Position numbers and translations under genes: made by a program. Below are positions 33,771 through 43,636 of a stretch of DNA of 64,000 bases, in pieces. Under the pieces are notes generated by a model that made no database searches, was not told where the DNA came from, and saw nothing but the letters and a program-made list of their open reading frames with translations. Source of the stretch: a bacterium (GTDB lineage: Bacteria > Acidobacteriota > Thermoanaerobaculia > Multivoradales > J023); contig JAAELT010000631.1 in the NCBI GenBank assembly GCA_024226315.1, forward strand, positions 39,512 to 103,511, written 5' to 3'. The number at the start of each line of letters is the position of its first letter. Positions within the stretch are counted from its first letter, which is position 1.

Positions 33771-36530
33771 GTGAAGCGGATAGCAGCAATCGCGCTCCTG
33801 ATCGTGGCCGCCATCCTGGTGGCCACCGTGATCTTTCAACGTCCGTCGAGCGAGCTGGTCTCGCTGACGCTGGAGCGCTCGAAGCGCTCCGTCTTGCTGG
33901 TGACCCTCGACACGACCCGGGTGGATCGCCTCGAGCCCTACGGCTCCGAGGATGTGTCCACGCCGACCCTGCAACGACTCGCCGATCAGGGAATCGTCTT
34001 CGAGCATGCGGTGGCCGTCGCGCCGATCACCCTGGTGTCCCACACCAGCATCCTGACCGGACTGTACCCGTTCGAGCACGGCGTGCGCAACAACGGTATT
34101 CAGTACGTGCCTGACGACGTGACCACACTCGCCGAGCGGCTGCAGGGCGAGGGCTACCGTACCGCGGCCTTCGTGTCGGCGGCGGTCCTCGATCGCCGCT
34201 ACGGTCTGAACCAGGGCTTCGAGGTCTACGACGACGATCTGTCCACCGGCCGTGACCGCCGACCCAGATCGGTCGCCGACCGGCCGGCGGAGGCGGTGGT
34301 GGACGCCGCTGCCGCTTGGCTCGAGAGTCTCGAGGACGACGAGCGCTATTTTTTGTGGGTGCACTTCTACGATCCCCACGCCGCCTATTCGCCGCCGCCG
34401 CCGTACCGCGACGACTACCGCGAGCGACTCTACGACGGCGAGATCGCATATGCCGACGCGCAGCTCGGCAGGCTTCTCGAGCACCCGCGTTTCACCACCG
34501 ACGAGCCGATCGTGACGGTGATCGCCGATCACGGCGAGAGCCTGGGCGAGCACGGCGAACAGACCCACGCGATTCTGGCCTACGACTCGACCCTGCACGT
34601 GCCCTGGATCCTGCGCCTGCCCCAGGGTCAGCCGGCGGGCATGCGCGTTCCCCAGACCGTGGGCCACGTGGACCTGATGCCGACCGTCCTCTCCCTGCTC
34701 GGCCTCGAGCCGGAGGAGAAGATCTCGGGCCGCGACCTGCTGCCGGTGCTCGAGGGACGATTCAACGCCGACAGCCCGACCGACATCCCGGCCTACTACT
34801 CCGAGACCTATCTGCCGTTCTACACCTACGGCTGGTCGAAGCTCAGGTCGATCCGCCGTGGCGGCTGGAAAATGATCGACGCGCCGACCCCGGAGCTCTA
34901 CTACCTGCGCAAGGACCCGCGCGAGCTGAGCAACGTCCACGAGCGTCAGCCGGGCCAGGCCCACGACCTGGCGCGGGATCTCGAAGAGCTGTTGGCGAAG
35001 GTCGAGGATCCGGAGCTGGAGGCATCACTGGCGATCGACACCGAGGCAGCGGAGAAGCTGCGCAGCCTGGGCTACCTGGCGACCGGCAGCGGCACCCGCG
35101 GTGCCGACGCGGAGCGCCCCGACCCCAAGGACGTGATCGATCTCCACGTCGGGCTGGAGCAGGCCAGGACGTTGCTCCAGGACCGGTTGTTCGAACAGGC
35201 CGGCCAGCGGCTGCGCTCCGTGCTGCGGCGAGACCCGGACAACCTCGCGGCATTGATCGATCTGGCCACGGCCCTGGAAGGCCAGGGCGAGGTCGACGAA
35301 GCGGTGAAGATGGTCGAGCGGGGTCTGGAGCTCGACCCGGAGTACCATCGCCTCTACCTGATCCTCGCTCGTCTCGAAATGGAGCGCGGCGAGCTGGAAA
35401 AGGCGCTGGAGCTGATCGAGCTCGCCGGGCTCAAGGATCCGAAGAACCCGGAGGTGACCGTCCACCGGGCGACCCTGCTCAGCCGCCTCGGACGCCGCGA
35501 CGAGGCGAAGACGGCGCTCGGGGCCGCGCTCGCCGGATCGCCCGAGCACGCTTGGCTCAACCTGAGCTACGCCCGGTTGGTGGAGATGCGAGAGGGCAAG
35601 CTCGAGGAGGCCGAGGCGCGTCTGAGGCTGGCGCTCGAGCGCGATCCGTTCCTGGCCGGGGGCTGGAGCCTGCTGGGCCAGCTCCTGGAGCGCGACGGCC
35701 GCCACGAGGGGGCGGTCGAGAGCTTCCGCGCCGGGCTGGAGCGCCACACCGACGATCCGGAGCTGCACGCCGCGCTCGGCCACCTGCTGGCTCGTCTGGG
35801 CCAGCGCGCCGAGGCCGAGCAGCACCTGCGCGAGTCGCTGCGCCTGGGCCGGCGTTTCCGTGCCGACCTGCACGTCAGCCTCGGCGGCCTGCTGGCCGAG
35901 TCCGGGCGCTTCGAGGATGCCCGCCGCGAGTACGACAAGGTGCTCGCGGTGGAGCCGAAACATCCGGGCGCGCGCAACAACGCGGCGATCGCGTTGTATC
36001 GCGCCGGCCGTGCGGCCGATGCCCAGGCCGAGCTGCAGAAGCTGGTGGCCGAGTTCCCCAACATGCCGGACGCTCACAACAACCTGGCAGCCATCGCCAT
36101 CGACCAAAGGCAGTGGAAGGCGGTGGAGTTCCATTCCCGGCGCACCATCGAGCTCGATCCCGATCTGGTCCAGGCCTGGAACAACCTGGCGGTAGCGCTG
36201 GAGGAGCAGGGCGACAGGCCCGGTGCCCGCGGCGCCTACGAGCGGGCCCTGGCGATCGACGCGGCCTACTGGCAAGCGCGCTTCAACCTCGGCATCCTGC
36301 TGCGCCGGGCCGGTGATCACCGGGCGGCCGCCGCCTCGTTCGAGGAGGTGCTGGGCACGGTGCCGCAGCAGCCGGATTCCCACCTCGAGCTGGGCGAGCT
36401 CTACGCCGGGCCGCTGGCAGATCCCCGCCGGGCTCGCACCCATTTCAACGCTTTCCTCCGCTACGCCCCGCGGCACCCGCGGGCGGCGGACGTCAAACAG
36501 CAGATCGCCGCCCTGCCGGTGGTGAATTGA
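33771..36530 (+). CDS. Membrane-anchored sulfatase-like hydrolase with C-terminal TPR array
   Basis: 919 aa from a GTG at 33771, which begins a basic residue plus membrane helix (RIAAIALLIVAAILVATVIF); the frame stays open to a TTG at 33690. The alkaline-phosphatase-superfamily domain has SVLLVTLDTTRVDRLEPYG (metal Asp), then APITLVSHTSILTGLYPFEH in place of the CxPxR sulfatase box, then FLWVHFYDPHAAY and VIADHGESLGEHGE. From about residue 440, some 11-12 TPR repeats follow (for example AALIDLATALEGQGEVDEAV and AWNNLAVALEEQGDRPGARG). Without the formylglycine Cys/Ser motif it is unlikely to be an ordinary sulfatase; Thr or Ser may be the nucleophile, as in phospho-transferases. Periplasmic facing. 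Confidence 0.83.
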   Translation: MKRIAAIALLIVAAILVATVIFQRPSSELVSLTLERSKRSVLLVTLDTTRVDRLEPYGSEDVSTPTLQRLADQGIVFEHAVAVAPITLVSHTSILTGLYPFEHGVRNNGIQYVPDDVTTLAERLQGEGYRTAAFVSAAVLDRRYGLNQGFEVYDDDLSTGRDRRPRSVADRPAEAVVDAAAAWLESLEDDERYFLWVHFYDPHAAYSPPPPYRDDYRERLYDGEIAYADAQLGRLLEHPRFTTDEPIVTVIADHGESLGEHGEQTHAILAYDSTLHVPWILRLPQGQPAGMRVPQTVGHVDLMPTVLSLLGLEPEEKISGRDLLPVLEGRFNADSPTDIPAYYSETYLPFYTYGWSKLRSIRRGGWKMIDAPTPELYYLRKDPRELSNVHERQPGQAHDLARDLEELLAKVEDPELEASLAIDTEAAEKLRSLGYLATGSGTRGADAERPDPKDVIDLHVGLEQARTLLQDRLFEQAGQRLRSVLRRDPDNLAALIDLATALEGQGEVDEAVKMVERGLELDPEYHRLYLILARLEMERGELEKALELIELAGLKDPKNPEVTVHRATLLSRLGRRDEAKTALGAALAGSPEHAWLNLSYARLVEMREGKLEEAEARLRLALERDPFLAGGWSLLGQLLERDGRHEGAVESFRAGLERHTDDPELHAALGHLLARLGQRAEAEQHLRESLRLGRRFRADLHVSLGGLLAESGRFEDARREYDKVLAVEPKHPGARNNAAIALYRAGRAADAQAELQKLVAEFPNMPDAHNNLAAIAIDQRQWKAVEFHSRRTIELDPDLVQAWNNLAVALEEQGDRPGARGAYERALAIDAAYWQARFNLGILLRRAGDHRAAAASFEEVLGTVPQQPDSHLELGELYAGPLADPRRARTHFNAFLRYAPRHPRAADVKQQIAALPVVN

Positions 36531-36578
36531 GGCAGGGAAGTCGAGCTTGAATCGGGGCAGATTTCTTCGTGCTGGCGC

Positions 36579-36606
36579 TTGACACGGCTCGAATGACCCT
36601 TGTAAG
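36579..36606 (+). promoter_or_regulatory. Predicted sigma-70 promoter
   Basis: TTGACA (36579-36584), 16-nt spacer, TGTAAG (36601-36606). It would start transcription near 36613, about 40 nt before the ATG of the secreted protein, whose ribosome site is AGGGGACCAGAAC. Confidence 0.6.
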
Positions 36607-36652
36607 CTGCGGCTAGCAACGATACATCAACCGATTCATAGGGGACCAGAAC

Positions 36653-37297
36653 ATGGTTTCACGGCCTGAGCGTAGACTGGGTGTTTTTTGTCTGATGGTT
36701 GCGGCGATGCTGCTGCTGGCTGGCTCCGCTTCCGCGCAGTGGATCTCTGGCGTCAAGGTCACCCTCGACGACGTCGACCAGGACGCGCTGACGGTCGACA
36801 TGACCGCGAGTGTGTTCTACACCACGGGCGTTACCTTCGCGACCGCCTTCCTGGGCGTCGACTCGGGCTTCGGCACGATCGCCCCGGCGGTCGATTGGGG
36901 TGATGGCTCTACCATCGCGCCGTACTGGCCGGGCGGCTCCGGTATCCCTTTCGACCAGATCTCGACGCCGCCTGGCGCTCCGGGTCCGATGCGGGCCTAC
37001 CGGATGGCGTTCTCGCACGCCTATGGAGTGGCCGGCGACTACAACATCAGCGCCAACAGCCACTTCACCGGCGGCATCTCGCCGGGCATCGTCTTCACCG
37101 GTTTCACCACCACCGCGCCGACGCCGACCTACTCGATCTTCAGCGGCGTCCAGACGTTCCTGGTGAACTCGGTTGTGGCGCCTGTCGGCACGCTGACGAC
37201 TCCCACCGTCGAGATCGACACCGTGTCGGACGTCGGCCTGCTGATCCTCGCTCTGGGTCTCGGCATCGCCGGCTTCTTCCTGCTGCGGCGCAGCTAA
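36653..37297 (+). CDS. Secreted protein with IPTL-CTERM-like sorting tail
   Basis: 214 aa. The signal peptide (about 1-29) ends SASA-Q. The middle is beta-rich with VDWGDGSTIAPYWPGGSG and AFSHAYGVAGDYNISANSHF, the VDWGDG...H.Y...G.Y pattern of a PKD-like fold. The C-terminus reads DTVSDVGLLILALGLGIAG then FFLLRRS: a short motif, hydrophobic helix and basic end, as in IPTL-CTERM/PEP-CTERM proteins processed by an exosortase or archaeosortase-like enzyme. No exosortase gene is in the window. The product is probably surface or exopolysaccharide associated. Confidence 0.72.
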   Translation: MVSRPERRLGVFCLMVAAMLLLAGSASAQWISGVKVTLDDVDQDALTVDMTASVFYTTGVTFATAFLGVDSGFGTIAPAVDWGDGSTIAPYWPGGSGIPFDQISTPPGAPGPMRAYRMAFSHAYGVAGDYNISANSHFTGGISPGIVFTGFTTTAPTPTYSIFSGVQTFLVNSVVAPVGTLTTPTVEIDTVSDVGLLILALGLGIAGFFLLRRS

Positions 37298-37330
37298 AGC
37301 TCGCTAGCAACACAACACGGTAAGCGATGA

Positions 37331-37353
37331 AGCGGGGCCTGCGAGGCCCCGCT
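37331..37353 (+). terminator. Intrinsic terminator hairpin
   Basis: A perfect 10-bp stem AGCGGGGCCT with its complement, 3-nt loop GCG, then TCTGCGTTTCT. It lies 33 nt after the IPTL-like gene. It also argues that the next coding sequence starts at 37393 and not at the ATG at 37327, which would place the hairpin inside it. Confidence 0.75.
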
Positions 37354-37392
37354 TCTGCGTTTCTGGGGCTCTTCTGGACACGAGACGCGTGC

Positions 37393-39114
37393 ATGCACCC
37401 CTGTCTGCGGCTCCTTTGCCTACCGGCGCTGCTGGGCTGTTCGCCGGAGCCGGCACGCGATGCCGGCGGGCGAGCAGCCCTCTTCGTCGATCGCACCGGC
37501 GAGTCCGGCCTCGATTTCGTTCATTCGAACGGCATGTCGGGCCAGCTCTACTTCGTCGAGATGATGGGGGCGGGCGGCGCCCTGGTCGATGTCGACAACG
37601 ACGGTGACCTGGACGTCTTCCTGGTCCAGGGCGGAGCCCTCGGTCCGGAGCGACCAGTGGGGCTCGGCGACCGGCTTTACCGCAACGATCGCGATGGCTC
37701 GCCCGCCGGGATCGCCTTCACCGATGTCTCGTCAGCCGCCGGGATCGCCGGCGACGGCTACGGCATGGGCGTCGCGGTGGGGGACTACGACAACGACGGC
37801 TGGCCCGACCTCTATGTCACCAACTTCGGGCCCAACCGCCTGTGGCGCAACCTCGGCGCCGAAGGCACCCTCGCCTTCGAGGACGTGACCGCCGAAACCG
37901 GCACCGACGAGCCGGGTTGGTCGACCAGCGCTACCTTCCTGGACTTCGATCGCGACGGCTGGCTCGATCTCTACGTCGCCAGCTACGTCGACTATTCTCT
38001 CGCTCGCGACGTCGCGTGCCGTTCCCCGACCGGCCTAAGGGACTACTGTGGTCCGTTGACCTACGAGGCCCGGCGTGACCGGTTGTTCCGCAACCTGGGC
38101 GGCGAAGGCGGCCGGCCTCGATTCGAGGACGTCTCGAGAGCGACAGGAGTGCAGGGCGAGAGCGAGCGAGGCCTGGGGGTGGTGAGCGCCGACTTCGACG
38201 CCGACGGCTGGCCGGACCTCTACGTCGGCAACGACATGACCCGCAACCTGCTGTGGCTCAACCGGGGAGACGGGGCGTTCTCCGAGGAGGCGCTGCTGGC
38301 GGGCGCCGCGGTCAACCGCCAGGGAAAGGCCGAGGCCAGCATGGGGATCGCGGCCGGCGACTTCGACGGTGATGGCGACGAGGATCTTTTTGTGACCCAC
38401 CTGCGGCTCGAGACCAACACCCTGTATCGCAACGTCGGTGTCGAGGGCCGGGTGATGTTCGAGGATGCGACGACGGCCGCGCGGCTGGGAGCCGGGAGCC
38501 TGGAGTCGACCGCTTTCGGCACCCTGCTGTTCGACTTCGACAACGATGGCGCGCTCGACGTGTTGGTGGTCAATGGCGCGGTGACCGCCGTCGAGACACT
38601 GGTGGCGGCGGGTGATCCGTTTCCCCTGCACCAGCCGAACCAGCTGTTTCGCAACGCCGGCAACGGCGGCGTGTTCGAGGACGTGTCGGCCGCGGCCGGC
38701 AGCGCCTTCGAACGCTCCGAGGTCAGCCGCGGCGCGGCGGCCGGGGACGTCGACAACGACGGTGATCTCGATCTGCTGATCACCAACAACAACGGCCCGG
38801 CGCGGTTGCTGATCAACAATGCCGGCGGTCGCCGCCACTGGCTGGGACTTCGGCTGCTGCGCGATCCCGCGGGTTGGGACGTGCTGGGCGCTCGCGCCAC
38901 CGTGGTCCTGCCCGACGGCCGGTCGCTCGTCCGGCGCTCGCGCACCGACGGCAGTTACTGCTCGGCCGGCGATCCGCGCCTGCACTTCGGCCTCGGCGAC
39001 GCTACCTCCGTCACCGAGGTGCGGGTCGATTGGCCCGACGGCAGCCGCGAGAGCTGGATCCCCGAGGGGGTCGATCGCTATCTGACCCTGGTGCGGGGCG
39101 AAGGGCGCAGGTGA
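37393..39114 (+). CDS. CRTAC1-family lipoprotein (FG-GAP/VCBS repeats plus ASPIC/UnbV)
   Basis: 573 aa. The ATG at 37393 gives a short lipoprotein signal, HPCLRLLCLPALLGC, Cys about 16. Seven calcium-binding blade motifs are visible: DVDNDGDLDVFLV, DYDNDGWPDLYVTN, DFDRDGWLDLYVAS, DFDADGWPDLYVGN, DFDGDGDEDLFVTH, DFDNDGALDVLVVN and DVDNDGDLDLLITN, forming a beta-propeller. The C-terminal ASPIC/UnbV domain begins HWLGLRLLRDPAGWDVLGAR and contains the HFGLGDATSVTEVRVDWPDG signature. Such proteins are abundant in Acidobacteria and usually paired with TPR proteins, as here (GTGA overlap with the next gene). Confidence 0.9.
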   Translation: MHPCLRLLCLPALLGCSPEPARDAGGRAALFVDRTGESGLDFVHSNGMSGQLYFVEMMGAGGALVDVDNDGDLDVFLVQGGALGPERPVGLGDRLYRNDRDGSPAGIAFTDVSSAAGIAGDGYGMGVAVGDYDNDGWPDLYVTNFGPNRLWRNLGAEGTLAFEDVTAETGTDEPGWSTSATFLDFDRDGWLDLYVASYVDYSLARDVACRSPTGLRDYCGPLTYEARRDRLFRNLGGEGGRPRFEDVSRATGVQGESERGLGVVSADFDADGWPDLYVGNDMTRNLLWLNRGDGAFSEEALLAGAAVNRQGKAEASMGIAAGDFDGDGDEDLFVTHLRLETNTLYRNVGVEGRVMFEDATTAARLGAGSLESTAFGTLLFDFDNDGALDVLVVNGAVTAVETLVAAGDPFPLHQPNQLFRNAGNGGVFEDVSAAAGSAFERSEVSRGAAAGDVDNDGDLDLLITNNNGPARLLINNAGGRRHWLGLRLLRDPAGWDVLGARATVVLPDGRSLVRRSRTDGSYCSAGDPRLHFGLGDATSVTEVRVDWPDGSRESWIPEGVDRYLTLVRGEGRR

Positions 39115-40793
39115 TCGAGCAACCCGAGTCACCGGCCCCGGGACGCGCGGCGGGCGCCTGCCGTCCGAGCTCTCTTTTCGCGGGCGTCATCCTGCTCTTG
39201 CTGCCGGGTTGCCCTGCGCGTCAGGAAGCGGTTCCGCCGCCGCCGCCCGCCGGTCTGGAGGTCATGAGCCCGGCGGTACGAGAGCAGTACCAGAGTCTTC
39301 GGGCTGATCTGGATCGTGCCCTGCGCGAGTCGGCGCCCGCGGCGGAACCGATGGGAAAGCTGGGTCTCTGGCACCATACCTACCAGTTGAGCGAAGGGGC
39401 GGAGGCGGCATATCTCGAAGCCCGGCGCCTGGCGCCCGAAGAACCACGCTGGGCCTACTATCTGGGCATGCTCTACGCGGCCCTCGGCCGCACGGCCGAG
39501 GCGCGATCCGAGTTGCAGGCGGCGCTAGCCATCACGCCCGACGACGTACCGACGCTTGTGCGACTGGCGGAGCTCGAGCTGGCGGATGGCGAGATCCCTC
39601 GCGCGGTGGAGCACCTCGAGCAGGCGCTCGCGTCCGACCCGGAGTGCGTGCGGGCGATGGTCGCCCTGGCCGAGGCCATGGAAGCACGGGGAGACGACCA
39701 GCGAGCCGTCGAGACCCTGGCGGCGGCGCGGCAGCTGCAGCCCGGATCTGCCCAGGTCCGACATTCCCTGGCCCGCGCGTTTCGTAGGGTCGGCGAGATC
39801 GATCAGGCGGCCGCGCTGCTGGCGCTGGCCGAGCCGGAGGCCAGCCCCAACGACGCGCGCATGCGCGATCCTCTGGGCTCGCGGCTGCGAACACTCGACG
39901 TCGGCCTTCAGGGCAATCTGCGGCGGGCGCGGGCAGGGGAGCGCCGCGGCCGACCCCAGGCCGCGCTCCAGAGCTACCGTAGGGCCAAGGCGGCCGACCC
40001 CGATTCGATCGAGGCACGTCTGGGTGTGGCGCGGAGCCTCGCCTCGCTGGGGCGTGTCGATCGATCGATCGAGGAGCTGCGTGCCGCGCTCGAGGACCAT
40101 CCGGAGAATCCCAGGCTGTACAGCGCGCTCGCCAGCCGTCTGGCGGCGGAAGACCGCCGCGAGGAAGCACGGGAGCTGTTTGACGCCGCGCTGGCGATCA
40201 ATCCCGAGTCGCGGCCGGCGCTGCGGGGTCTCGGCGATCTACAGGCCGGCTCCGGAGACACCGAAGGCGCGTTGGCCAGCTTTCAGAAGGCGCGTTCGTT
40301 GGGACTGACGCCGGAGCTGGCACACCGTCACGCGTTGGCGCTGATCCGTCTGGGTCGCCACGCTCAGGCGCTGCGCGCGCTCGAGGAAGACTCCGAACGG
40401 GTCGGCCCGGATCGTTCGCTGGAGCTGTTGCTGGCGCGATTGCTCGCGGCGTCGCCGACGGCCGAGGTCCGTGACGGTGAGTACGCCCTGAAACTGGCCC
40501 GCGAGGCGCTCGACGCCGCGCCGGGCCTGGACGCGGCCGAGGTCTCGGTGATCGCCCTGGCGGAGCTCGGCGACCTGCCGGCGGCGGCCGCCGGGCAGCG
40601 GCTGCTGGTCGAGGCGGTCCAGCGAGCCGGCCGCGACGATCTGCTGGCCTTGATGGAGCAGCGCGCGCGACTGTTCGAGAGTGGCCGGCCACTGCGCGAC
40701 CCGGTGCCGGCCGGCGAGGCCCTGGACGCCATTTTCGTCGATCCCGCGGCACTCGAGGCGCTGTTCGATCGGGCCTCGGCTCGCCGGCCCTGA
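39111..40793 (+). CDS. TPR-repeat lipoprotein coupled to the CRTAC1 gene
   Basis: 560 aa from a GTG overlapping the previous stop by 4 nt. A signal sequence with a lipobox (SLFAGVILLLLPGC, Cys about 34) is followed by a proline-rich spacer, then about a dozen TPRs, such as RWAYYLGMLYAALGRTAEAR, LVRLAELELADGEIPRAVEH and PALRGLGDLQAGSGDTEGAL. It likely scaffolds the CRTAC1 propeller in the periplasm. No enzymatic motif. Confidence 0.83.
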   Translation: MIEQPESPAPGRAAGACRPSSLFAGVILLLLPGCPARQEAVPPPPPAGLEVMSPAVREQYQSLRADLDRALRESAPAAEPMGKLGLWHHTYQLSEGAEAAYLEARRLAPEEPRWAYYLGMLYAALGRTAEARSELQAALAITPDDVPTLVRLAELELADGEIPRAVEHLEQALASDPECVRAMVALAEAMEARGDDQRAVETLAAARQLQPGSAQVRHSLARAFRRVGEIDQAAALLALAEPEASPNDARMRDPLGSRLRTLDVGLQGNLRRARAGERRGRPQAALQSYRRAKAADPDSIEARLGVARSLASLGRVDRSIEELRAALEDHPENPRLYSALASRLAAEDRREEARELFDAALAINPESRPALRGLGDLQAGSGDTEGALASFQKARSLGLTPELAHRHALALIRLGRHAQALRALEEDSERVGPDRSLELLLARLLAASPTAEVRDGEYALKLAREALDAAPGLDAAEVSVIALAELGDLPAAAAGQRLLVEAVQRAGRDDLLALMEQRARLFESGRPLRDPVPAGEALDAIFVDPAALEALFDRASARRP

Positions 40794-40896
40794 TTCTCGG
40801 GATGTGGCGCCGCGAGGCAGGGCCAGACGGAAGGTAGGGCGCGGCGGGCCTCTGCTATCGTCAAAAAGTCCTCAGATCGTACCTGGAGCTCTGCTC

Positions 40897-42078
40897 ATGG
40901 CCTATCGCAAGACCATCTTCTTTCTCGGCCTGGTTCTGGCCCTCGGACCGACCCTGGTTCGGTACTACCTCACCTGGCCACTGCCCGGCTCCCAGGATCT
41001 GGACTCGATCGGCTGGGCCTACGGCCTGGGAAAGGTCGCTCCGGTGACCGAGGTCCTGGGCTTTCTGGTGGCTCTGGTGGGCCTGGTGGCGGTGGTCAGG
41101 AGCCGCAAGTCCTGGAAGACGCTTTTGTGGGTGGGCCTCATCTGCCTGGTGGCGCTGGGGCTCCACCGAGTGACGGTGAAGTATTCCGCGCCGGCGGTCT
41201 TCGAGCCCTTCGAGTTGGTGGAGTTCGCCCGCGGCACCAGTGAGGCGTTGCCGCCCGAGACCCTGGTGATGGGGGTCGCCTCCGGCGGCCAGGCCAAGGC
41301 GTATCCGCTGCGGCTGCTCGCCTACCACCACCGCCTGGAGGACGAGCTCGACGGCGAGGCGATCTGGGTGACCTATTGCTCTATGTGCCGCACCGGCAAG
41401 ATATTTCGCCCGGTCGTCGACGACATGCAACTGGACTTCGACCTGGTCGGCGCGGTGCGCTACAACTCGATCTACCGCGACCGTCAGACGGGCAGTTACT
41501 GGTACCAGGCCAATGGCCGCGGCGCCGCCGGTCCGCTCGAGGGCAAGGTCTTGCCCGAGCTCAGGGCCGATCAGATGACGCTCGAGAACTGGCTGCTGCT
41601 TCACCCCGAGAGCGATGTCCTGCAGCCCGACCCGGCCGCCGCCGACGGCTATACCATGTTCCGCTTCGACACCATCGACGAGGTGCGCTCCGATCCCGAG
41701 AAACCGCCAGAGTGGCAGTGGGTCGTCGGCGTGGCCCATGACGGCGAGGCGCGCGGCTATCCGTGGTCGATGCTGGCGTCGCGGCGGCTGATCCAGGATC
41801 AGCTCGGCGACCTGCCGCTCGCCATCCAGCTGCACTCCGACGGCATCTCCCAGCGGGCCTGGGACCGCCGGCTCGACGGCCGGGTGCTGGACCTGGAGCT
41901 CGACTCTGAGACCGGCAACCTGGTCGACTCTGAAACCGGTTCGGCGTTCGGCTTCGACGGCGTGGCCACGGATGGCGAGCTCGCCGGCCTGAGTCTGCGC
42001 CCGCTGCCGGCCTCGGTCGAGTTCCGCCACTCGTTCGAGAGCTTCTCGGGCGCCGAGATCGTCGAGCCGGAAGCGTGA
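40897..42078 (+). CDS. DUF3179-domain membrane protein
   Basis: 393 aa. Three N-terminal membrane helices (TIFFLGLVLALGPTLVRYYL; VLGFLVALVGLVAVV; LLWVGLICLVALGL) precede a DUF3179 domain with VMGVASGGQAKAYPLRLLAY, GEAIWVTYCSMCRTGKIFRP (a CxxC where a metal or redox group could bind) and GVAHDGEARGYPWSMLASRR. The family function is unknown. The ATG follows TGGAGCTCTGCTC. Same strand as, and 103 nt after, the TPR gene. Confidence 0.83.
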   Translation: MAYRKTIFFLGLVLALGPTLVRYYLTWPLPGSQDLDSIGWAYGLGKVAPVTEVLGFLVALVGLVAVVRSRKSWKTLLWVGLICLVALGLHRVTVKYSAPAVFEPFELVEFARGTSEALPPETLVMGVASGGQAKAYPLRLLAYHHRLEDELDGEAIWVTYCSMCRTGKIFRPVVDDMQLDFDLVGAVRYNSIYRDRQTGSYWYQANGRGAAGPLEGKVLPELRADQMTLENWLLLHPESDVLQPDPAAADGYTMFRFDTIDEVRSDPEKPPEWQWVVGVAHDGEARGYPWSMLASRRLIQDQLGDLPLAIQLHSDGISQRAWDRRLDGRVLDLELDSETGNLVDSETGSAFGFDGVATDGELAGLSLRPLPASVEFRHSFESFSGAEIVEPEA

Positions 42079-42115
42079 CCATCGGAGTACGTGGGCGTGA
42101 TAACTTCCCGCCACT

Positions 42116-43285
<1,170 letters not shown>

Positions 43286-43396
43286 GGGATTCCCAGCTCC
43301 TGGCGCCGTCGAAGAAGAGACGTCTTTGGACAGGAGCGTTTCGAGGGCGGCCCCGAAATGTTCGGGATTCGAGCGTCGACAACCTCGTTCGAAGAC

Positions 43397-43575
43397 GGTG
43401 GCCCAGGAATTCTGGACACGAAAACGCTCAGGCCACCAGGTGGCCCACGGATAACGGACGCGATCAGGCCTGAGCCACCCGGTGGCCCACGGATAACGGA
43501 CGCCGCCGAGCTCGCGCCACCCGGTGGCCCACGGATAACGGACGCGATCGGCTTCCGGCCACCGGGTGGCCGGCC
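43397..43575. repeat. Tandem array, 42-bp units, 3' of paralogue C
   Basis: Units start at 43432, 43474, 43516 and 43558 (exactly 42 nt apart), with a degenerate one at about 43390. The first 30 bp are almost constant and contain the inverted arms GCCACC-N-GGTGGC, then CCACGGATAACGGACGC; the last 12 bp vary. The whole 43286-43636 gap contains no gene; a plus-strand frame reading PPGGPRITDA through the array continues antisense through paralogue C and is not credible. The position, just 3' of a paralogue, matches the 43-bp array at 17116. Confidence 0.85.
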
Positions 43576-43636
43576 TGTTTTCAGCGAAATGGCGGGGCTA
43601 CGGCAGCGTCGCGGCGGCCGGCGGCGACGATTTTCG

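Noticed and set aside
37327..37392. Upstream ATG for the CRTAC1 gene
   Set aside because: It lies over the terminator hairpin 37331-37353 and its extension has no signal-peptide character, whereas 37393 opens a lipoprotein signal.
43397..43575. Possible CRISPR array or coding repeat (PPGGPRITDA)
   Set aside because: Variable parts are only 12 bp and no cas genes are near. The plus-strand reading frame continues antisense through paralogue C, and the matching array at paralogue A has a non-triplet period.
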